DNA of 64,000 nucleotides, taken from assembly GCF_900108945.1 (NCBI RefSeq), contig NZ_FNYE01000021.1, positions 62,001 to 126,000 of the forward strand. Direction: 5' to 3'. Below are positions 51,360 through 60,409 of this stretch, piece after piece; positions within the stretch are counted from its first letter, which is position 1; each line of letters starts with the position of its first letter. Under the pieces are notes generated by a model, which worked only from the letters and a program-made list of their open reading frames with translations, had not been told where the DNA came from and searched no databases. The stretch comes from Paraburkholderia diazotrophica. GTDB taxonomy: Bacteria; Pseudomonadota; Gammaproteobacteria; Burkholderiales; Burkholderiaceae. Position numbers and translations under genes: made by a program.

Positions 51360-52109
51360 CTATTCGAGCGTGACGCTGACGGGCGCGAGCCCTTCGATGT
51401 GTCCGCGCGCGGTGCCCGCCTCCTGTGGGAAGAACATGCCCGTATAAGAACCCGTCGTCACGATCATGTCGGGCGTCACGGCAATGCCGCAATGCTGCGT
51501 GCAGTGATTGACGAGCCACGTCAGCAGACGCCGCGGGTCGCCGCACGGATTCGACGGCGCCGCCTTCACGACGTCGCGCCCTTCGAACGAGAACGTAAGC
51601 GAAGGCGCAACGAACGGAAAATCGCGCCGGTACTTCGTGAACTCGCCGACAATCAACGCGCCGTGATTCTGCAAGTCCGCGAGTTGCGCGAGCTTGTCGA
51701 CGTTGGGCCACTGCTCGAAGCGGCTCGCGACGATTTCGATCGTGGCCGCCATCGAGTCGATTGCGTCGAGCACCTCCACTTCATGATACGCGTCCTCGGC
51801 CGGTTCGAAACGCCGGTTGAAGCGGAACGCGATTTCCAGTTCGAGGCCGAGCGGCTTGTAGTGAGCGCGCGGCAGACGCGCGCCGTCGGCGTGCAGATCG
51901 GTCGATGGCAGCGGCGCGCCTTGAATCGCGCCCTCGGTGGATTTCGCGCCGATTTTCCAGCCGCCGATGCGCGCGCCGCGCGATGCCAGCAGCTCGTGCT
52001 GGATCGCGTAAGCGGCGCTTGCGTCGGCGGGAATCAGTTCGGTCGAAAGCGACGCGAGCGTCGTGTGATCGGCGCGCGCGTCGGCGAGTTGTCGGCTCAG
52101 CATGTTCAT
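51360..52109 (-). CDS. 2-keto-4-pentenoate hydratase/FAH-family protein
   Basis: A 249-residue protein of the MhpD/FAH fold. Typical segments are G-W-K-I-G-A-K-S near residue 50, G-L-E-L-E-I-A-F-R near 90 (metal-binding glutamates of the H-x3-E-x-E type are represented by E-L-E), and the C-terminal V-T-T-G-S-Y-T-G-M. It would hydrate or decarboxylate a 2-keto acid. It is followed 69 nt on by the YdiJ-like gene and preceded 17 nt by the MFS gene, so it is within one operon. No clear ribosome-binding site precedes either of the two close ATG codons. Confidence 0.85.
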   Translation of the reverse strand: MNMLSRQLADARADHTTLASLSTELIPADASAAYAIQHELLASRGARIGGWKIGAKSTEGAIQGAPLPSTDLHADGARLPRAHYKPLGLELEIAFRFNRRFEPAEDAYHEVEVLDAIDSMAATIEIVASRFEQWPNVDKLAQLADLQNHGALIVGEFTKYRRDFPFVAPSLTFSFEGRDVVKAAPSNPCGDPRRLLTWLVNHCTQHCGIAVTPDMIVTTGSYTGMFFPQEAGTARGHIEGLAPVSVTLE

Positions 52110-52126
52110 TCAGACGTTAGCAAGGT

Positions 52127-53413
52127 TCACGCATTGAAGCGCGTGGCAGGTTGTGCGCCCGGCTCGGCGCCGACTGCGAAACGGCTTTCCGGTTGCATGC
52201 GGAACGCGAGCACGACGCCGATCGCCATCAGCAACATGCTGCCCACAAAAGGCAGTTCCCAGTTGCCGAACGAATCGATCAGATAGCCCGACAGCACAGG
52301 CGAAATGATCGCCGCGAGCGCCGAGCCCGTATTCATCATGCCGCTCGCCGTGCCCGCGTATTCCGGCGCGATGTCCATCGGAATCGCCCACATCGGCCCG
52401 ATCGTCATCTCGGCAAAGAAGAAGCCCGACGACAGGCACACCATCGACACATACACGTTGTGCGTAAGCATCAACGGCACCAGCGACGCAAGCGTGAGCA
52501 GCATGCAGATCGACACCATCCAGCTGCGCGCGCGCTTGAGGCTGCCCGTGCGCTCGAAGAGCTTGTCGGTGACGATGCCGCCGAGCGTATCGCCGATCAC
52601 GCCCGCGAAGAACACCGCCGAAGCGAACACAGCCGACTTCTTCAGATCGAGGTGATAGCTGTGCAGGAAGTACTGCGGAATCCAGCTCAAGAAAAGCCAC
52701 AACGTCCAGCCATAGCAGAAGTACACGACGGTCACGGGCGCCATGCGCTTGAAGAGCGCTTTCCACGGCACGTTTGCGGTCTTGGCCTTCGGCGCGGGCA
52801 GCACGTCGAGTTCCGCCTGCGTGATGCGGCGATGCTCTTTCGGATGCTCGGTGAACGTCAGCGCCCACACGACGACCCACAGCAAGCTGAAGGCGCCGCA
52901 GATATAGAACGATTCGCGCCAGCCCCACGTTGTCATCACGAGCACGATCGCGCCGGGTGCAACGGCATTGCCGATGCGCGCCGCCGAGTGCGTGATGCCT
53001 TGCGCGAAGCCGCGTTTTTCTTTCGCGACCCAGCGCGACATCGCAGCCGTCGCGGCAGGAAAGGTCGCGCCTTCGCCGAAGCCGAGCAGCACGCGCGCGC
53101 ACAGCAGCGAGACCAGGCCGCCCGCGAAGCCCGTCAACAGCGTGGCGAGGGCCCAGATAGCGCCGCACGCGATCAGCGTACGCTTCGCGCCGAAGCGATC
53201 GCTAACCCAGCCGCCGATGATCTGGAACACGAGATACGGATACGCGAAGGCCGAGAAGACGAGCCCGGCTTCCGTATGCGAAAGATGAAACTCCTTGCCG
53301 AAGCCCGCAGCCGCCGTACTGACGTTGACGCGGTCAAGGTAGGTGATGAAGTACATGATGCATAGCATCAGTAGAACGATACTGGTCGCACTGGTCACAC
53401 GAAACCGCTTCAT
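52127..53413 (-). CDS. MFS transporter of the anion:cation symporter type
   Basis: A 428-residue protein with 12 hydrophobic segments. Y-F-I-T-Y-L-D-R-V-N-V-S-T-A-A-A-G in the first helix and W-V-S-D-R-F-G-A-K-R-T in the loop 2-3 motif are hallmarks of the ACS family, which imports organic anions. GGAGA precedes the ATG. It is in the operon with the hydratase and YdiJ-like genes and downstream of the aminotransferase gene, so it likely imports the operon's growth substrate. Confidence 0.9.
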   Translation of the reverse strand: MKRFRVTSATSIVLLMLCIMYFITYLDRVNVSTAAAGFGKEFHLSHTEAGLVFSAFAYPYLVFQIIGGWVSDRFGAKRTLIACGAIWALATLLTGFAGGLVSLLCARVLLGFGEGATFPAATAAMSRWVAKEKRGFAQGITHSAARIGNAVAPGAIVLVMTTWGWRESFYICGAFSLLWVVVWALTFTEHPKEHRRITQAELDVLPAPKAKTANVPWKALFKRMAPVTVVYFCYGWTLWLFLSWIPQYFLHSYHLDLKKSAVFASAVFFAGVIGDTLGGIVTDKLFERTGSLKRARSWMVSICMLLTLASLVPLMLTHNVYVSMVCLSSGFFFAEMTIGPMWAIPMDIAPEYAGTASGMMNTGSALAAIISPVLSGYLIDSFGNWELPFVGSMLLMAIGVVLAFRMQPESRFAVGAEPGAQPATRFNA

Positions 53414-53659
53414 CGTCTGTCTCCGTTGCTTGCGACGGCGGGTTCGCGCGGGCTGTTCAGCCGTGATGCCGCGCGAGCCGCCGTCTGCGTGGTCTGCCGT
53501 TTGCGTTGATCGCGTCTGTGGTGCTGTTCGCTTGCGTGCTTCTTTCTTGTTGTCGTGTGTCGCGTTGACGAGGCGTGCGGATCACTGCGTCTCGTCATCG
53601 TCTTCGAATGAAGAAAGCAGTGTGATTCGCTTCCTTCACCGCTGATGTTTATCGGCGGA

Positions 53660-54880
53660 TCACGCGGCCGCCTTGAGCTTCGGCGCGTTCGGCTGCGACA
53701 TCAGGAACTCCATCGCGGCGGGCAGTCCGCTGGCAGCGATGGGCACGCCCGCGAGTTGCAGGCCCATTTCGACGCCCGCGAGCGTCGCCATCAGCGTGAG
53801 GTCGTTGCAGTCGCCCAGATGGCCGATACGGAACATGCGCCCCTTCATCTTGCCGAGGCCCGTACCGAGCGACATGTCGAAGCGTTCGTAGATGACCTTG
53901 CGCACGGCATCGGCATCGATGCCCTCCGGCATCATCACGCCCGTCAGCACGGGGCTATAGACGGACGGATCGACGCATTGAATCTCGAGGCCCCACGCGC
54001 GCACTGCGCGGCGGCAAGCTTCTGCGAGACGGTCGTGACGCGCGAACACGTTGTCGAGCCCTTCGCCGAGAATCATGTCGAGCGCTTCTGATAGCCCGTA
54101 CAGCAGGTTCGTGTTCGGCGTATACGGCCAGTAGCCGCTCTTGTTCATTTCGATGATTTCGGCCCAGTCCCAGAACGCGCGCGGCAGCTTCGCGTGTTTG
54201 CCCGCCTCGATCGCCTTCTGCGAAACCGCGTTGAAGCTGATGCCGGGCGGCAGCATCAAGCCCTTCTGCGAGCCGGACACGGTCACGTCCACGCCCCATT
54301 CGTCGTGGCGATAGTCGGCGCACGCGAGGCCCGAGATCGTATCGACAAGCAGCAGCGCCGGATGGCCCGCCGCATCGATCGCACGACGCACGGCCGCGAT
54401 GTCGGACGTGACGCCCGTCGACGTTTCGTTGTGCACGACGCACACGGCCTTGATCGCATGCTGCGTATCTTCGCGCAGACGCGCTTCGATCATCTGCGGC
54501 TGCACGCCGCGTCGCCAGCCTTCGATGCCGGGCAGGCCCAGGAACTCCGGCTTCAGGCCGAGGTTGTCGGCCATCTTTTTCCACAGCGTCGCGAAGTGGC
54601 CCGTCTCGTACATCAGCACGTGATCGCCGGGGCTCAGCGTGTTCGACAGCGCGGCCTCCCAGGCGCCCGTGCCCGACGCCGGATAGATTACGACGGGTTG
54701 CTGCGTCTTGAAGATCTTCTTGATGCCTTCGAGCACTTTCAGGCCCAGCGCGCCGAACTCGGGACCGCGATGGTCGATGGTCGGACAGCTCATCGCCCGC
54801 AGGATGCGGTCGGGCACCGGGCTCGGACCCGGTATCTGCAAAAAGTGGCGGCCTGCGGGATGAAAGTCGAGCTTCAGCAT
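53660..54880 (-). CDS. class V aminotransferase (alanine/serine--glyoxylate type)
   Basis: A 406-residue PLP enzyme. The N-terminal I-P-G-P-S-P-V-P and H-R-G-P-E-F are diagnostic for the AGXT/SgaA group. Y-P-A-S-G-T-G-A-W-E-A-A (66-77), Asp180 (L-L-L-V-D-T-I-S-G) and Lys206 (S-G-S-Q-K-G-L) form the PLP site. Such enzymes transfer an amino group to glyoxylate from serine, alanine or ureidoglycine. GGAGATCG precedes the ATG; the longer frame upstream runs through the operator. It is the first gene of the leftward operon and faces the divergent GntR regulator. Confidence 0.9.
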   Translation of the reverse strand: MLKLDFHPAGRHFLQIPGPSPVPDRILRAMSCPTIDHRGPEFGALGLKVLEGIKKIFKTQQPVVIYPASGTGAWEAALSNTLSPGDHVLMYETGHFATLWKKMADNLGLKPEFLGLPGIEGWRRGVQPQMIEARLREDTQHAIKAVCVVHNETSTGVTSDIAAVRRAIDAAGHPALLLVDTISGLACADYRHDEWGVDVTVSGSQKGLMLPPGISFNAVSQKAIEAGKHAKLPRAFWDWAEIIEMNKSGYWPYTPNTNLLYGLSEALDMILGEGLDNVFARHDRLAEACRRAVRAWGLEIQCVDPSVYSPVLTGVMMPEGIDADAVRKVIYERFDMSLGTGLGKMKGRMFRIGHLGDCNDLTLMATLAGVEMGLQLAGVPIAASGLPAAMEFLMSQPNAPKLKAAA

Positions 54881-54901
54881 CGGTCGATCTCCTCGATTGA
54901 A

Positions 54902-54915
54902 TTTTGCATGCAAAA
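54902..54915. promoter_or_regulatory. putative GntR operator, perfect palindrome TTTTGCATGCAAAA
   Basis: A perfect 14-bp palindrome 22 bp upstream of the aminotransferase start, inside the divergent promoter region of the GntR/FCD gene. Confidence 0.75.
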
Positions 54916-54977
54916 AACTATAACAACGGATCGCGATCGGCCCAAGGCAGTGTTTACCCGCGCATTTCCTCGGAAAG

Positions 54978-54991
54978 ACTTGCATGCTTTA
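54978..54991. promoter_or_regulatory. putative weak GntR operator, core TTGCATGC
   Basis: The sequence ACTTGCATGCTTTA keeps the TTGCATGC core of the palindrome at 54902 but not its outer A/T arms. It lies between the two better sites and may allow cooperative binding. Confidence 0.4.
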
Positions 54992-55016
54992 AAATCGGTG
55001 CATATCGCTTGAGGAT

Positions 55017-55030
55017 TTTTGTATGCAAAA
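55017..55030. promoter_or_regulatory. putative GntR operator overlapping the regulator start
   Basis: TTTTGTATGCAAAA differs from the palindrome at 54902 at one position. The ATG of the regulator (55023) lies inside it, so binding would block the gene's own expression. Confidence 0.65.
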
Positions 55031-55718
55031 TTCGGACATTGACGCAGGCCTGACACCGCCTCCCCTGATGCCGAAGGTCGAACGCCAGCGTCTGCACGAC
55101 ACGGTGGTCGAACACATCCGGCGCTTCATCGTCGAAGGCGTGCTGGAGCCGGGCAAGAAGCTGAATGAACGCGAGTTGTGCGAGACGCTCGGCATTTCGC
55201 GTACGCCGTTGCGCGAGGCGCTGAAGGTGCTCGCGGCGGAAGGGCTGATCGATATCGAGCCGAATCGCGGCGCGTCGGTGTCGAAGATGTCGGAAGCGGA
55301 GATACGTGAGACGTTCGAGCTGATGAGCGGGCTCGAGGCGTTTTCAGGCGAACTGGCCGCCGAGCGCATGACGGCTGCCGAGCTGGCCGACATCAAGGCA
55401 CTGCACTATGCGATGCTCGCGTGCCGCACGCAAAACGATCTGGCCGGCTACTACAGCCGCAATCAGGCGATTCACGACAAGATCAACGAGGCCGCGCGCA
55501 ATTCGGCACTGCGTCAGACGTACGTGGCGGTGAACCGCAGATTGCAGGCGCTGCGCTTTCGCTCGAACTTTCAGACCCCGAAGTGGGATCGCGCGATCCA
55601 CGATCACGATGAAATGCTGAAGGCGCTGGAGGCCCGCGACGGCAAGCGTCTTAGCGCGATCTTGCGGCAACATCTGCTGGATAAGCGCGATGCCGTGTTG
55701 CAGATACAGTCGCGGTAG
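55023..55718 (+). CDS. GntR-family regulator with FCD domain
   Basis: A 231-residue FadR-subfamily repressor. The winged helix (residues about 25-90: I-R-R-F-I-V-E-G-V-L-E-P-G-K-K-L-N-E-R-E-L-C-E-T-L-G-I-S-R-T-P-L-R-E-A-L) is canonical. The FCD ligand domain spans about 95-225, with the metal/ligand histidines in N-Q-A-I-H-D-K-I and H-D-H-D-E-M. It is divergent from the aminotransferase operon and its start lies within a copy of the TTTTGCATGCAAAA palindrome. It presumably represses the operon until an organic acid binds. Confidence 0.93.
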   Translation: MQNSDIDAGLTPPPLMPKVERQRLHDTVVEHIRRFIVEGVLEPGKKLNERELCETLGISRTPLREALKVLAAEGLIDIEPNRGASVSKMSEAEIRETFELMSGLEAFSGELAAERMTAAELADIKALHYAMLACRTQNDLAGYYSRNQAIHDKINEAARNSALRQTYVAVNRRLQALRFRSNFQTPKWDRAIHDHDEMLKALEARDGKRLSAILRQHLLDKRDAVLQIQSR

Positions 55719-55769
55719 GATGCGGCGGCGGGGAAGTTGGAGGCTTGAAATGCAGGCTTGAAATGAAGA

Positions 55770-55797
55770 ACGCACGGCGGGTTGCCGTGCGTTTTTT
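55770..55797 (+). terminator. rho-independent terminator after the GntR gene
   Basis: A perfect 9-bp stem ACGCACGGC/GCCGTGCGT with a 5-nt loop and six T, between the GntR gene and the convergent MFS gene. Confidence 0.92.
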
Positions 55798-55817
55798 ATC
55801 ATCGGATCGCGAACCCA

Positions 55818-57161
55818 TCACCCATTCGCCCGCCCCGTATGATCCCTCTGCCGCAGCGACTGTGGCAGACCATACAGAACGATCAACGCGCAGATCAGGC
55901 TCAACGCGCCGATCACATACAACGCCGGAGTCGTGCTTCCCGTTACATCGCGCACGCGCCCGACCATCACCGGGCTCACGATTCCGCCCAACTGTCCCAG
56001 CGTATTGATCAGCGCGATACCGCCCGCGGCGCCCGCGCCCGTCACGAGCTTCGGCGGCAGTGCCCAGAACGCAGGAATCGAAGCGATCACGCCCGCGCCG
56101 AGCACGGCGAGCGCCACGACGAGCATCACGGTCTGCTTGTCGAAGAAGCCTGCGGCAAAGAATCCGACAGCCGCCATCACCAGCAGCGCGCTCACGAACT
56201 TGCGGCGCTCGCCCGACGCGTCCGACATTCGCCCCACCACCACCATGCAGATAGCGCCGCAGATATACGGCACGGCCGTCAACAAACCGATGACCGTCGG
56301 GTTGTGCGTGCCGGCGCTGCGGATCAGATGCGGCGCCCAGAAATTGAGGCCGTAAGACGCGATCTGAATCAGGAAATAGACGAGGCCCAGCGTGAGAAAC
56401 CCAGGTGTGCGGATCGCGCCGAGCAGCGAGTGACCGTGCGCCGTCGGCTGCGCCTGCTGCGCGACCTGAGTCGACAGATACGTCTTCTCGGCGGGCGACA
56501 GCCACCCCGCATCGTCGATGCGATCCTTCAGTACCTTGAGCACGAGAATGCCCAGCACGACGCACGGCAAGCCGCCCAGCATGAAGAGCCAATGCCAGCC
56601 GCGAATGCCGAACACGCCGTCCATCTGACCGAGCACGAGACCTGAAATCGGCGCGCCGACCAGACCCGAAAACGCCGATGCAAGAAACAGCAGCGACGTG
56701 ATACGTCCGCGATAGCTCGCCGGAAACCACAGCGTCAAGTAGTAGAGCACGCCCGGCGCAAAGCCCGCTTCCATTGCGCCGATCACGAAGCGCAGTCCAT
56801 AGAACTGCCATTCGTTCGTGACGAAGACCATTGCCGCCGTCGCGAGCCCCCATGAAATCATGATCCGCGCGATCCATTTGCGCGCGCCGACCTTGTACAG
56901 CAGCATGTTGCTCGGCACTTCAAAGAGCACATAGCCGATCACGAAGAGACTTGCGCCGAGACCATACGCAGTATCGGAAAAGCCGAGATCGCTTTGCAGC
57001 TGGAACTTCGCGAAGCTGATGTTGATACGGTCGAAGAATGCGAACAGGTAGCAGATCATAATGAGCGGCATTAGCCGCCACGCTACCTTCCTGATGATGT
57101 CGGCGGTCGCCGATAGCTTGTCGTCGCGGCCGTCGGCCGCTACTGCGCCTGGTGTGCTCAT
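55818..57161 (-). CDS. MFS transporter (tartrate/ACS-type)
   Basis: A 447-residue protein with 12 hydrophobic segments. Y-L-F-A-F-F-D-R-I-N-I-S-F-A-K-F-Q-L in helix 1 and W-I-A-R-I-M-I-S-W-G-L-A are typical of the tartrate/phthalate-type ACS permeases, and so is L-T-L-W-F-P-A-S-Y-R-G-R-I in the middle loop. GGAGACAAGC precedes the ATG at 57161. It follows the HMG-CoA-lyase-like gene on the same strand by 70 nt and probably imports the acid that the CoA-transferase/lyase pair degrades. Confidence 0.9.
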   Translation of the reverse strand: MSTPGAVAADGRDDKLSATADIIRKVAWRLMPLIMICYLFAFFDRINISFAKFQLQSDLGFSDTAYGLGASLFVIGYVLFEVPSNMLLYKVGARKWIARIMISWGLATAAMVFVTNEWQFYGLRFVIGAMEAGFAPGVLYYLTLWFPASYRGRITSLLFLASAFSGLVGAPISGLVLGQMDGVFGIRGWHWLFMLGGLPCVVLGILVLKVLKDRIDDAGWLSPAEKTYLSTQVAQQAQPTAHGHSLLGAIRTPGFLTLGLVYFLIQIASYGLNFWAPHLIRSAGTHNPTVIGLLTAVPYICGAICMVVVGRMSDASGERRKFVSALLVMAAVGFFAAGFFDKQTVMLVVALAVLGAGVIASIPAFWALPPKLVTGAGAAGGIALINTLGQLGGIVSPVMVGRVRDVTGSTTPALYVIGALSLICALIVLYGLPQSLRQRDHTGRANG

Positions 57162-57231
57162 GCTTGTCTCCACGCCGGATTCGGCGATGCCGTCCGGTCG
57201 TCAGTGTTGTTGTCGAAGTAAATGAAATGCG

Positions 57232-58182
57232 TCAGATGGCCCGCACGTAATCGGGCACGGGATGTACATCGCAATTGCGGCCTGCCTTCATCAGTTGCCC
57301 CGGCACGTCGTGCCCGAGCAGTGCCGGCAGCGTGCGCGACAACGCAATCAGCTTCTGCAAGTCGACGCCCGTTGGAATGCCCATTTCGTCGCACATGTTG
57401 ACGAGGTCTTCCGTGCAGATGTTGCCCGACGCGCCCGGCGCGAACGGGCATCCGCCAAGGCCGCCGAGCGCCGCGTCGAAACGGCGCGCACCCGCTTCAT
57501 ACGCGGCCAGCACGTTCGCGAGACCGAGGCCGCGCGTGTTGTGAAAGTGCAGCGTGAGCGCGTCGGCAGGCACGCGTTGCAATACGCGCTTGACGAGCCG
57601 CGTGACCTGGCGCGGGTTCGCCATGCCTGTCGTATCCGCGAGCGTGATGCCGTTGATGCCCATTTCGCGGTACGTGTCGACGATCGACACCACGCGATCT
57701 TCGTCGATCGCGCCTTCGAACGGGCAGCCGAATGCCGTCGCGACCGTCGCATTCATCGACACCGTGAAGTGCCGCGCGAGCCGCACGATATCGCCGAACG
57801 CATCGAGCGACGCTTCGCAGCTCATGCGCATGTTCGCGCGGTTGTGCGTCTGGCTCGCGGACATCACGAGGTTCAACTCGTCGGCGCGCGCAGCGAGCGC
57901 GCGCTCGGCGCCCTTCACGTTGGGTACGAGCGCAACGAAGATGACGCCTTCGCGTCGCTGGATCTGCGTAAAAACCGCCTCGCCGTCGCGCAGCGCGGGA
58001 ATCGCTTTCGGCGAAACGAACGAGCCTGCCTCGATGCGCGTAAAGCCCGCCGTCGACAGCTGATCGATCAGCGCGATCTTGTCGGCTGTTTCGACCCACG
58101 TCGGCTCGATTTGCAAGCCGTCGCGCGGCGCGACTTCCTGCACGATCAGCCGGTCGAACCGGATATCGTCGTCAAAGTTCAT
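57232..58182 (-). CDS. hydroxymethylglutaryl-CoA lyase family protein
   Basis: A 316-residue TIM-barrel lyase. It has A-P-R-D-G-L-Q-I-E at the N-terminus (metal-binding Asp and catalytic Arg), L-A-D-T-T-G-M-A-N-P, the metal-binding H-F-H-N-T-R-G and the signature loop G-L-G-G-C-P-F-A-P-G-A-S-G-N with the catalytic cysteine. HMG-CoA lyases cleave HMG-CoA to acetoacetate and acetyl-CoA; relatives accept other 3-hydroxy-3-methyl acyl-CoAs. The start overlaps the CoA-transferase stop by 4 nt (ATGA), so both are made together. Confidence 0.92.
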   Translation of the reverse strand: MNFDDDIRFDRLIVQEVAPRDGLQIEPTWVETADKIALIDQLSTAGFTRIEAGSFVSPKAIPALRDGEAVFTQIQRREGVIFVALVPNVKGAERALAARADELNLVMSASQTHNRANMRMSCEASLDAFGDIVRLARHFTVSMNATVATAFGCPFEGAIDEDRVVSIVDTYREMGINGITLADTTGMANPRQVTRLVKRVLQRVPADALTLHFHNTRGLGLANVLAAYEAGARRFDAALGGLGGCPFAPGASGNICTEDLVNMCDEMGIPTGVDLQKLIALSRTLPALLGHDVPGQLMKAGRNCDVHPVPDYVRAI

Positions 58183-59372
58183 TGCACAGCTCCTTCGCGG
58201 CGCAGCCGCTCGATTTCGCTTTGTTCATAGCCGAGATCCGCCAGCACGCTCGACGTGTGCTCGCCGAGCGTCGGCCCTTGCCAGCGCACTTCGCCCGGCG
58301 TCTCTGACAGCTTCGGCACGATGCCCGGCATCTTCACCGATGCGCCGCCCGGCAAGTCGGCCTTCAGCAACATCTCGCGCGCCTGATAGTGCGGATCGGC
58401 GACGATGTCGGCCACGGAATAGATGCGGCCCGACGGTACTTCAGCGCTTTCGAGCGCGGCCAGCACGTCGTCGATCGAGTGATGCGAGGTCCACGCGGTG
58501 ATCGCGGCATCGAGCATCGCGGTCTGCGCGACGCGGCCATCGTTGCGTGCGAGCGCGGGATCGTCGGCGAGATCGGGGCGGCCGATCACATGCATCAGTC
58601 GCTTGAAGATGGGATCGCTATTGCCCGCGATCACGACGAAGCCGCCGTCTTCCGTGCGATACGTGTTCGACGGCGCAATGCCCGGCAACGCGCCGCCGCT
58701 GCGCTCGCGCACATGGCCAAGCAGATCGAATTCGGGCACGAGGCTTTCCATCAGGTTGAACACGCTCTCGACGAGCGACACGTCCACCACCTGCCCGTCG
58801 CCCTGTCCCGTCTTCACGCGCAGCACCGACATCAGCGCGCCGATCACGCCATGCAGCGACGCGAGCGAGTCGCCGAGGCTCACGCCGACGCGCGCCGGCG
58901 CGCCGTCGACATCGCCTGTCGTGTAGCGAATGCCGCCCATCGCCTCGCCGATCGCGCCAAAGCCCGGACGATCGCGATACGGGCCCGTCTGTCCGTAGCC
59001 GGAAATGCGGACCATCGTGAGCTTCGGGTTGATCGCGTGCAGCACATCCCAGCCCAAGCCGAGCTTTTCGAGCGCGCCGGGGCGCAGGTTTTCGATGACG
59101 ATGTCGGCGTCGGCGGCGAGACGCTTGACGACGTCGGCGCCTTCGGCCGACTTGAGATTCACGCAGATCGACTTCTTGTTGCGCGATTGCAGATACCACC
59201 AGAGCGACGTGCCCTCATGCAGCTTGCGCCACTTGCGCAGCGGGTCGCCCGTTTCGGGTGCTTCGATCTTGATGACTTCCGCGCCGAACTCGGCAAGCAG
59301 CCGCGCGGCGAACGGCGCCGCGATCAGCGTGCCGATTTCGACGACGCGGATACCTTGCAACGGACCACTCAT
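58179..59372 (-). CDS. CaiB/BaiF family III CoA-transferase
   Basis: A 397-residue protein with the family start G-I-R-V-V-E-I-G-T-L-I-A-A-P-F, E-N-L-R-P-G-A-L-E-K-L-G and S-G-Y-G-Q-T-G-P-Y. The catalytic aspartate is in V-G-V-S-L-G-D-S-L-A (Asp168). It would load CoA onto a dicarboxylate, probably from succinyl-CoA, and pass the ester to the lyase encoded next. It heads a three-gene operon (CoA-transferase, lyase, MFS) located 111 nt downstream of a LysR gene on the same strand. Confidence 0.92.
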   Translation of the reverse strand: MSGPLQGIRVVEIGTLIAAPFAARLLAEFGAEVIKIEAPETGDPLRKWRKLHEGTSLWWYLQSRNKKSICVNLKSAEGADVVKRLAADADIVIENLRPGALEKLGLGWDVLHAINPKLTMVRISGYGQTGPYRDRPGFGAIGEAMGGIRYTTGDVDGAPARVGVSLGDSLASLHGVIGALMSVLRVKTGQGDGQVVDVSLVESVFNLMESLVPEFDLLGHVRERSGGALPGIAPSNTYRTEDGGFVVIAGNSDPIFKRLMHVIGRPDLADDPALARNDGRVAQTAMLDAAITAWTSHHSIDDVLAALESAEVPSGRIYSVADIVADPHYQAREMLLKADLPGGASVKMPGIVPKLSETPGEVRWQGPTLGEHTSSVLADLGYEQSEIERLRREGAVQ

Positions 59373-59482
59373 GTTGCTGTCTCCAATGTGAATTCATGTT
59401 GGAGACAAGGTTAGAAGCGCGGCCGCCGCAGCGTCCAACCGCATTTCGCCAACGGCCGTTCGCGGTTCGCGAACGGTCCGCG

Positions 59483-60409
59483 CTAAGCCTTGCTGGACAA
59501 GGCTTCGACAGATCGCAGATGGTCGAACAAGAGCTTTGCGACGGGCGAAAGGCGCGCCGCGTCGCGCGTGACGATGATCAGATCGCGCTCGGCCCAGTCG
59601 TCTTCGAGCGCGACGCTGACGAGGCCCAGAGGCCGCCCCATGATGCGGTAGACGTTGATCGGCAGCACGCCGACGCCCATGCCCGCCTGGATCATCCGGC
59701 ACACGGCGTCGAAGCCCGGCACGTGGATGCGCAGCTTGAGCGGCTTGCCCGCCTGGCGCGCGGCCATATGCGTGCGCGCGTTGATCGAACTGGCCGAATG
59801 CAGGCCGACGTGATCGCTGTCGAGCGTTTCCGCGAACGCAACGCTCGTGCGTTCCGCGAGGCGATGATCGTCGCGCATCACGACACACAGCGCATCGTGC
59901 CGGTAGTGCGTCGCTTCGAGGCCGCGCGCGTCCGCTTCGCCGGAACAGATGCCGAGATCGGCGAGACTGTCCGCGACGGCTTCGACGACGCCGCCGCTCG
60001 GCCGCTCTTCGAGATCGATCTTCACGCGTTCGTTGACGGCGAGAAACGCGCGCAAATCTTCAGGCAGGAATTCAACGATCGCGGAGAGGTTCGCCATCAT
60101 CCGCACATAGCCGCGCACGCCGCTCGCGTGGCCCGCGAGTTCGATGCCAATGTTCTCGATGCCGCGCATCACGCGGCGTGCGTGATGCAGCAGCGTTTCC
60201 CCTGCGGGCGTGAGCGTCATGCCGCGCGCGTTGCGCTGAAAGAGCGTCGCGCCGACCGCCTGCTCGAGTTCGAGCAGACGCTTGCTCGCTGCGGATACGG
60301 CGATGGCCTCGCGTTCCGCAGCGCGCGTCAGCGTGCCTTCCTCATAGACGGCGATGAAGAGTTGCAAGGTCGTGAGGTCAAGGCGGCGGTGGAGGTTCTT
60401 CAGGGTCAT
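59483..60409 (-). CDS. LysR-type transcriptional regulator
   Basis: A 308-residue protein. The N-terminal winged helix (L-D-L-T-T-L-Q-L-F-I-A-V-Y-E-E-G-T-L-T-R-A-A-E-R-E-A-I-A-V-S-A-A-S-K-R-L) is the LysR signature, followed by a periplasmic-binding-protein-like effector domain. It reads in the same direction as the CoA-transferase operon and is the likely regulator of it. No convincing T-N11-A operator was pinned down in the 110-nt gap. Confidence 0.9.
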   Translation of the reverse strand: MTLKNLHRRLDLTTLQLFIAVYEEGTLTRAAEREAIAVSAASKRLLELEQAVGATLFQRNARGMTLTPAGETLLHHARRVMRGIENIGIELAGHASGVRGYVRMMANLSAIVEFLPEDLRAFLAVNERVKIDLEERPSGGVVEAVADSLADLGICSGEADARGLEATHYRHDALCVVMRDDHRLAERTSVAFAETLDSDHVGLHSASSINARTHMAARQAGKPLKLRIHVPGFDAVCRMIQAGMGVGVLPINVYRIMGRPLGLVSVALEDDWAERDLIIVTRDAARLSPVAKLLFDHLRSVEALSSKA

